5,897 bases of DNA, from NCBI GenBank assembly GCA_012513595.1, contig JAAZBY010000475.1, forward strand, positions 1 to 5,897. The letters run 5' to 3'. Within the stretch, counting starts at the first letter, position 1. Every line of letters starts with the position of its first letter. The stretch comes from Chloroflexota bacterium. Lineage in GTDB: Bacteria; Chloroflexota; Anaerolineae; UBA1429. Under the pieces are notes generated by a model. That model had not been told where the DNA came from and searched no databases. It saw only the letters and a program-made list of their open reading frames with translations. Positions 4,750 through 5,897 of this stretch are shown here, piece after piece. The translations under genes and the position numbers were made by a program.

Positions 4750-5897
4750 ATGGATCTCGATCTGCACGCCCTGGAGCGCGTCTACGGCCACGACGAGAGG
4801 TTGCTGGCCGCCCAGCAGGAGCGCTACGCCAGGGCGCTGGACGAGTTCGCCCGTCGCTACGGGCCCGGGGAGGTGCGCGCTTACCACGCCCCCGGGCGCG
4901 TGAACCTGATCGGCGAGCACACCGACTATAACCAGGGCTATGTGATGCCCGTCGCGCTGGACAGGGACGTGCTCCTCCTGGCCAGGCCGCGGGAGGACAG
5001 CACCGTCCGCCTGGAGAATCTCGAGCGTGGCTTTGCCCCGCGCACGTTCGAGATCTCCCCGAGCATCCCCCCCAAGCCGGTGGGTGACTGGGCCAACTAT
5101 GCCCAGGGGCCGGCCCAGCTCCTGGCCCAAGAACAGGGATGGCCGCTCTGCGGCTACGACGGCCTGGTGGACGGCGGGGTGCCCTACGGCGTCCCGCGGG
5201 GGGCGGGGCTTTCCTCGTCGTCGGCGCTCACGGTGGTCTCCTGCGTGGCCCTGGTCAGCCTGAACGACATCCCCCTGGCCGGCGCGGCCCTGGCCGACGC
5301 CTGCAGCCGGGCCGAGTGGTACGTGGGGACGCGCGGCGGGATCATGGACCACTTCATCTCGGTGCTGGCCACCCAGGAACACGCCCTGTTCCTGGATTGC
5401 CGCCCGGCGGCCGATGGCTCCGGCTACCGCTACCGCCACGTGCCCCTGCCGGGGGGCTATGTCATCGTCGTGGCCGATAGCGGCGTACGGCACTCCAACA
5501 CCGGGCCGCACTTTAACCGGCGCGTGGCGGAGTGTCGCATCGGTGTGCGCCTCTTGCAGCGGCACTTTCCGGGGATCACTCACCTGCGTGATGCGGCCGG
5601 CCACCCCTGGAGCGAGCTGGAGCCGCTCCTGCCCGAGTCGATCGATCGCCCCGAACTCCTGCGCCTGGGGATCGACCCGGCCCACATCCTTGACGCCGGC
5701 GTGGACCCCCAGACGGACGTGTTCACGGTGCGCCGGCGCTGCCGGCACGTCATCACCGAGAACAGCCGCGTCCTGGCGGCGTGCGAGGCGCTGGAGGCCG
5801 GGGATGTGGGCCTCCTCGGCGAGCTGATGAACGCCGCCCACGGTAGTGCCCGCGACGATTACGAGATCAGCACGGCCGAGGTCGAGGCGCTGGTGCG
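4750..5897 (+). CDS. galK: Galactokinase, 3' end cut by the window
   Basis: GHMP-superfamily kinase phosphorylating galactose at C1 with ATP, the first committed step of the Leloir pathway, in the cytoplasm. 382 codons are present with no stop. The galactokinase signature GRVNLIGEHTDYNQGY is at 49-64: R50 is the expected catalytic-site arginine, and E56, H57 and D59 are sugar contacts. The ATP loop VPRGAGLSSSSAL is at 148-160. The catalytic aspartate is D200 in GTRGGIMDHFIS (193-204), where most galactokinases have CGIMDQ. HGSARDDYEIS (364-374) is the usual late motif. The final glycine-rich GGxGGC-type motif lies beyond 5897, so about 70 residues are probably missing. Full length near 450 would exceed the E. 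coli enzyme (382) and approach GALK2-like kinases. Extra length lies at the N-terminus and at about 280-325. Galactose is the likely substrate; N-acetylgalactosamine cannot be excluded. Confidence 0.9.
   Translation, partial: MDLDLHALERVYGHDERLLAAQQERYARALDEFARRYGPGEVRAYHAPGRVNLIGEHTDYNQGYVMPVALDRDVLLLARPREDSTVRLENLERGFAPRTFEISPSIPPKPVGDWANYAQGPAQLLAQEQGWPLCGYDGLVDGGVPYGVPRGAGLSSSSALTVVSCVALVSLNDIPLAGAALADACSRAEWYVGTRGGIMDHFISVLATQEHALFLDCRPAADGSGYRYRHVPLPGGYVIVVADSGVRHSNTGPHFNRRVAECRIGVRLLQRHFPGITHLRDAAGHPWSELEPLLPESIDRPELLRLGIDPAHILDAGVDPQTDVFTVRRRCRHVITENSRVLAACEALEAGDVGLLGELMNAAHGSARDDYEISTAEVEALV

Noticed and set aside
4465..5841. 458-codon open frame on the minus strand opposite the lipoprotein and galactokinase
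   Set aside because: It spans the antisense of two well-supported genes and the gap between them, and its product shows only antisense-type composition (Val, Gly, Gln, His, Arg). It is a codon-bias shadow.
1..5897. Mobile element, CRISPR array, tRNA or defence-system genes
   Set aside because: No repeated units, transposase or integrase motifs, tRNA-like folds or nuclease genes were found; essentially all sequence is accounted for by the seven genes and one intergenic region.

Overview
This is a GC-rich, densely packed bacterial window. It holds two divergent gene blocks facing away from a 192-base intergenic region at about 4066-4257. The high GC, ATG/GTG/TTG start use, Shine-Dalgarno-led genes, a bacterial lipobox and cell-surface glycan genes indicate a bacterium. 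The gene style would suit a Chloroflexota-like or other high-GC environmental lineage. That placement is a guess from style, not something the sequence proves.

Left block (minus strand, transcribed from about 4210 towards 1). Five genes sit head to tail with almost no spacing: a GT4 glycosyltransferase (2806-4065), a class I SAM methyltransferase (2043-2819), a second GT4 glycosyltransferase (913-2046), a second class I methyltransferase (140-910), and the N-terminus of a membrane protein that runs off the left edge (1-146). The junctions are a 14-base overlap, a 4-base overlap, a 2-base gap and a 7-base overlap, so the genes are almost certainly one translationally coupled operon. The strict alternation glycosyltransferase, methyltransferase, glycosyltransferase, methyltransferase, then a membrane protein suggests assembly of a methyl-decorated surface polysaccharide or glycolipid. 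That product is an inference.

Intergenic region. A perfect TATAAT box at 4219-4224 has a plausible -35 for the rightward genes. A weaker -10/-35 pair on the minus strand shares its TATA core, so this may be an overlapping bidirectional promoter.

Right block (plus strand). A small DM13-domain lipoprotein (4258-4710) is followed 39 bases later by a galactokinase (4750 to beyond 5897), cut by the right edge before its last conserved motif. Galactokinase makes galactose 1-phosphate, the entry to UDP-galactose, so it could feed nucleotide sugars to the glycan operon. Ordinary galactose catabolism is equally possible.

I see no tRNA, rRNA, CRISPR array, insertion sequence or clear intrinsic terminator. 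All enzymes belong to known families. The most interesting points are the alternating coupled operon, the shared-core divergent promoter, a DM13 protein without its usual cysteine, and a galactokinase with GALK2-like sequence around its catalytic aspartate.
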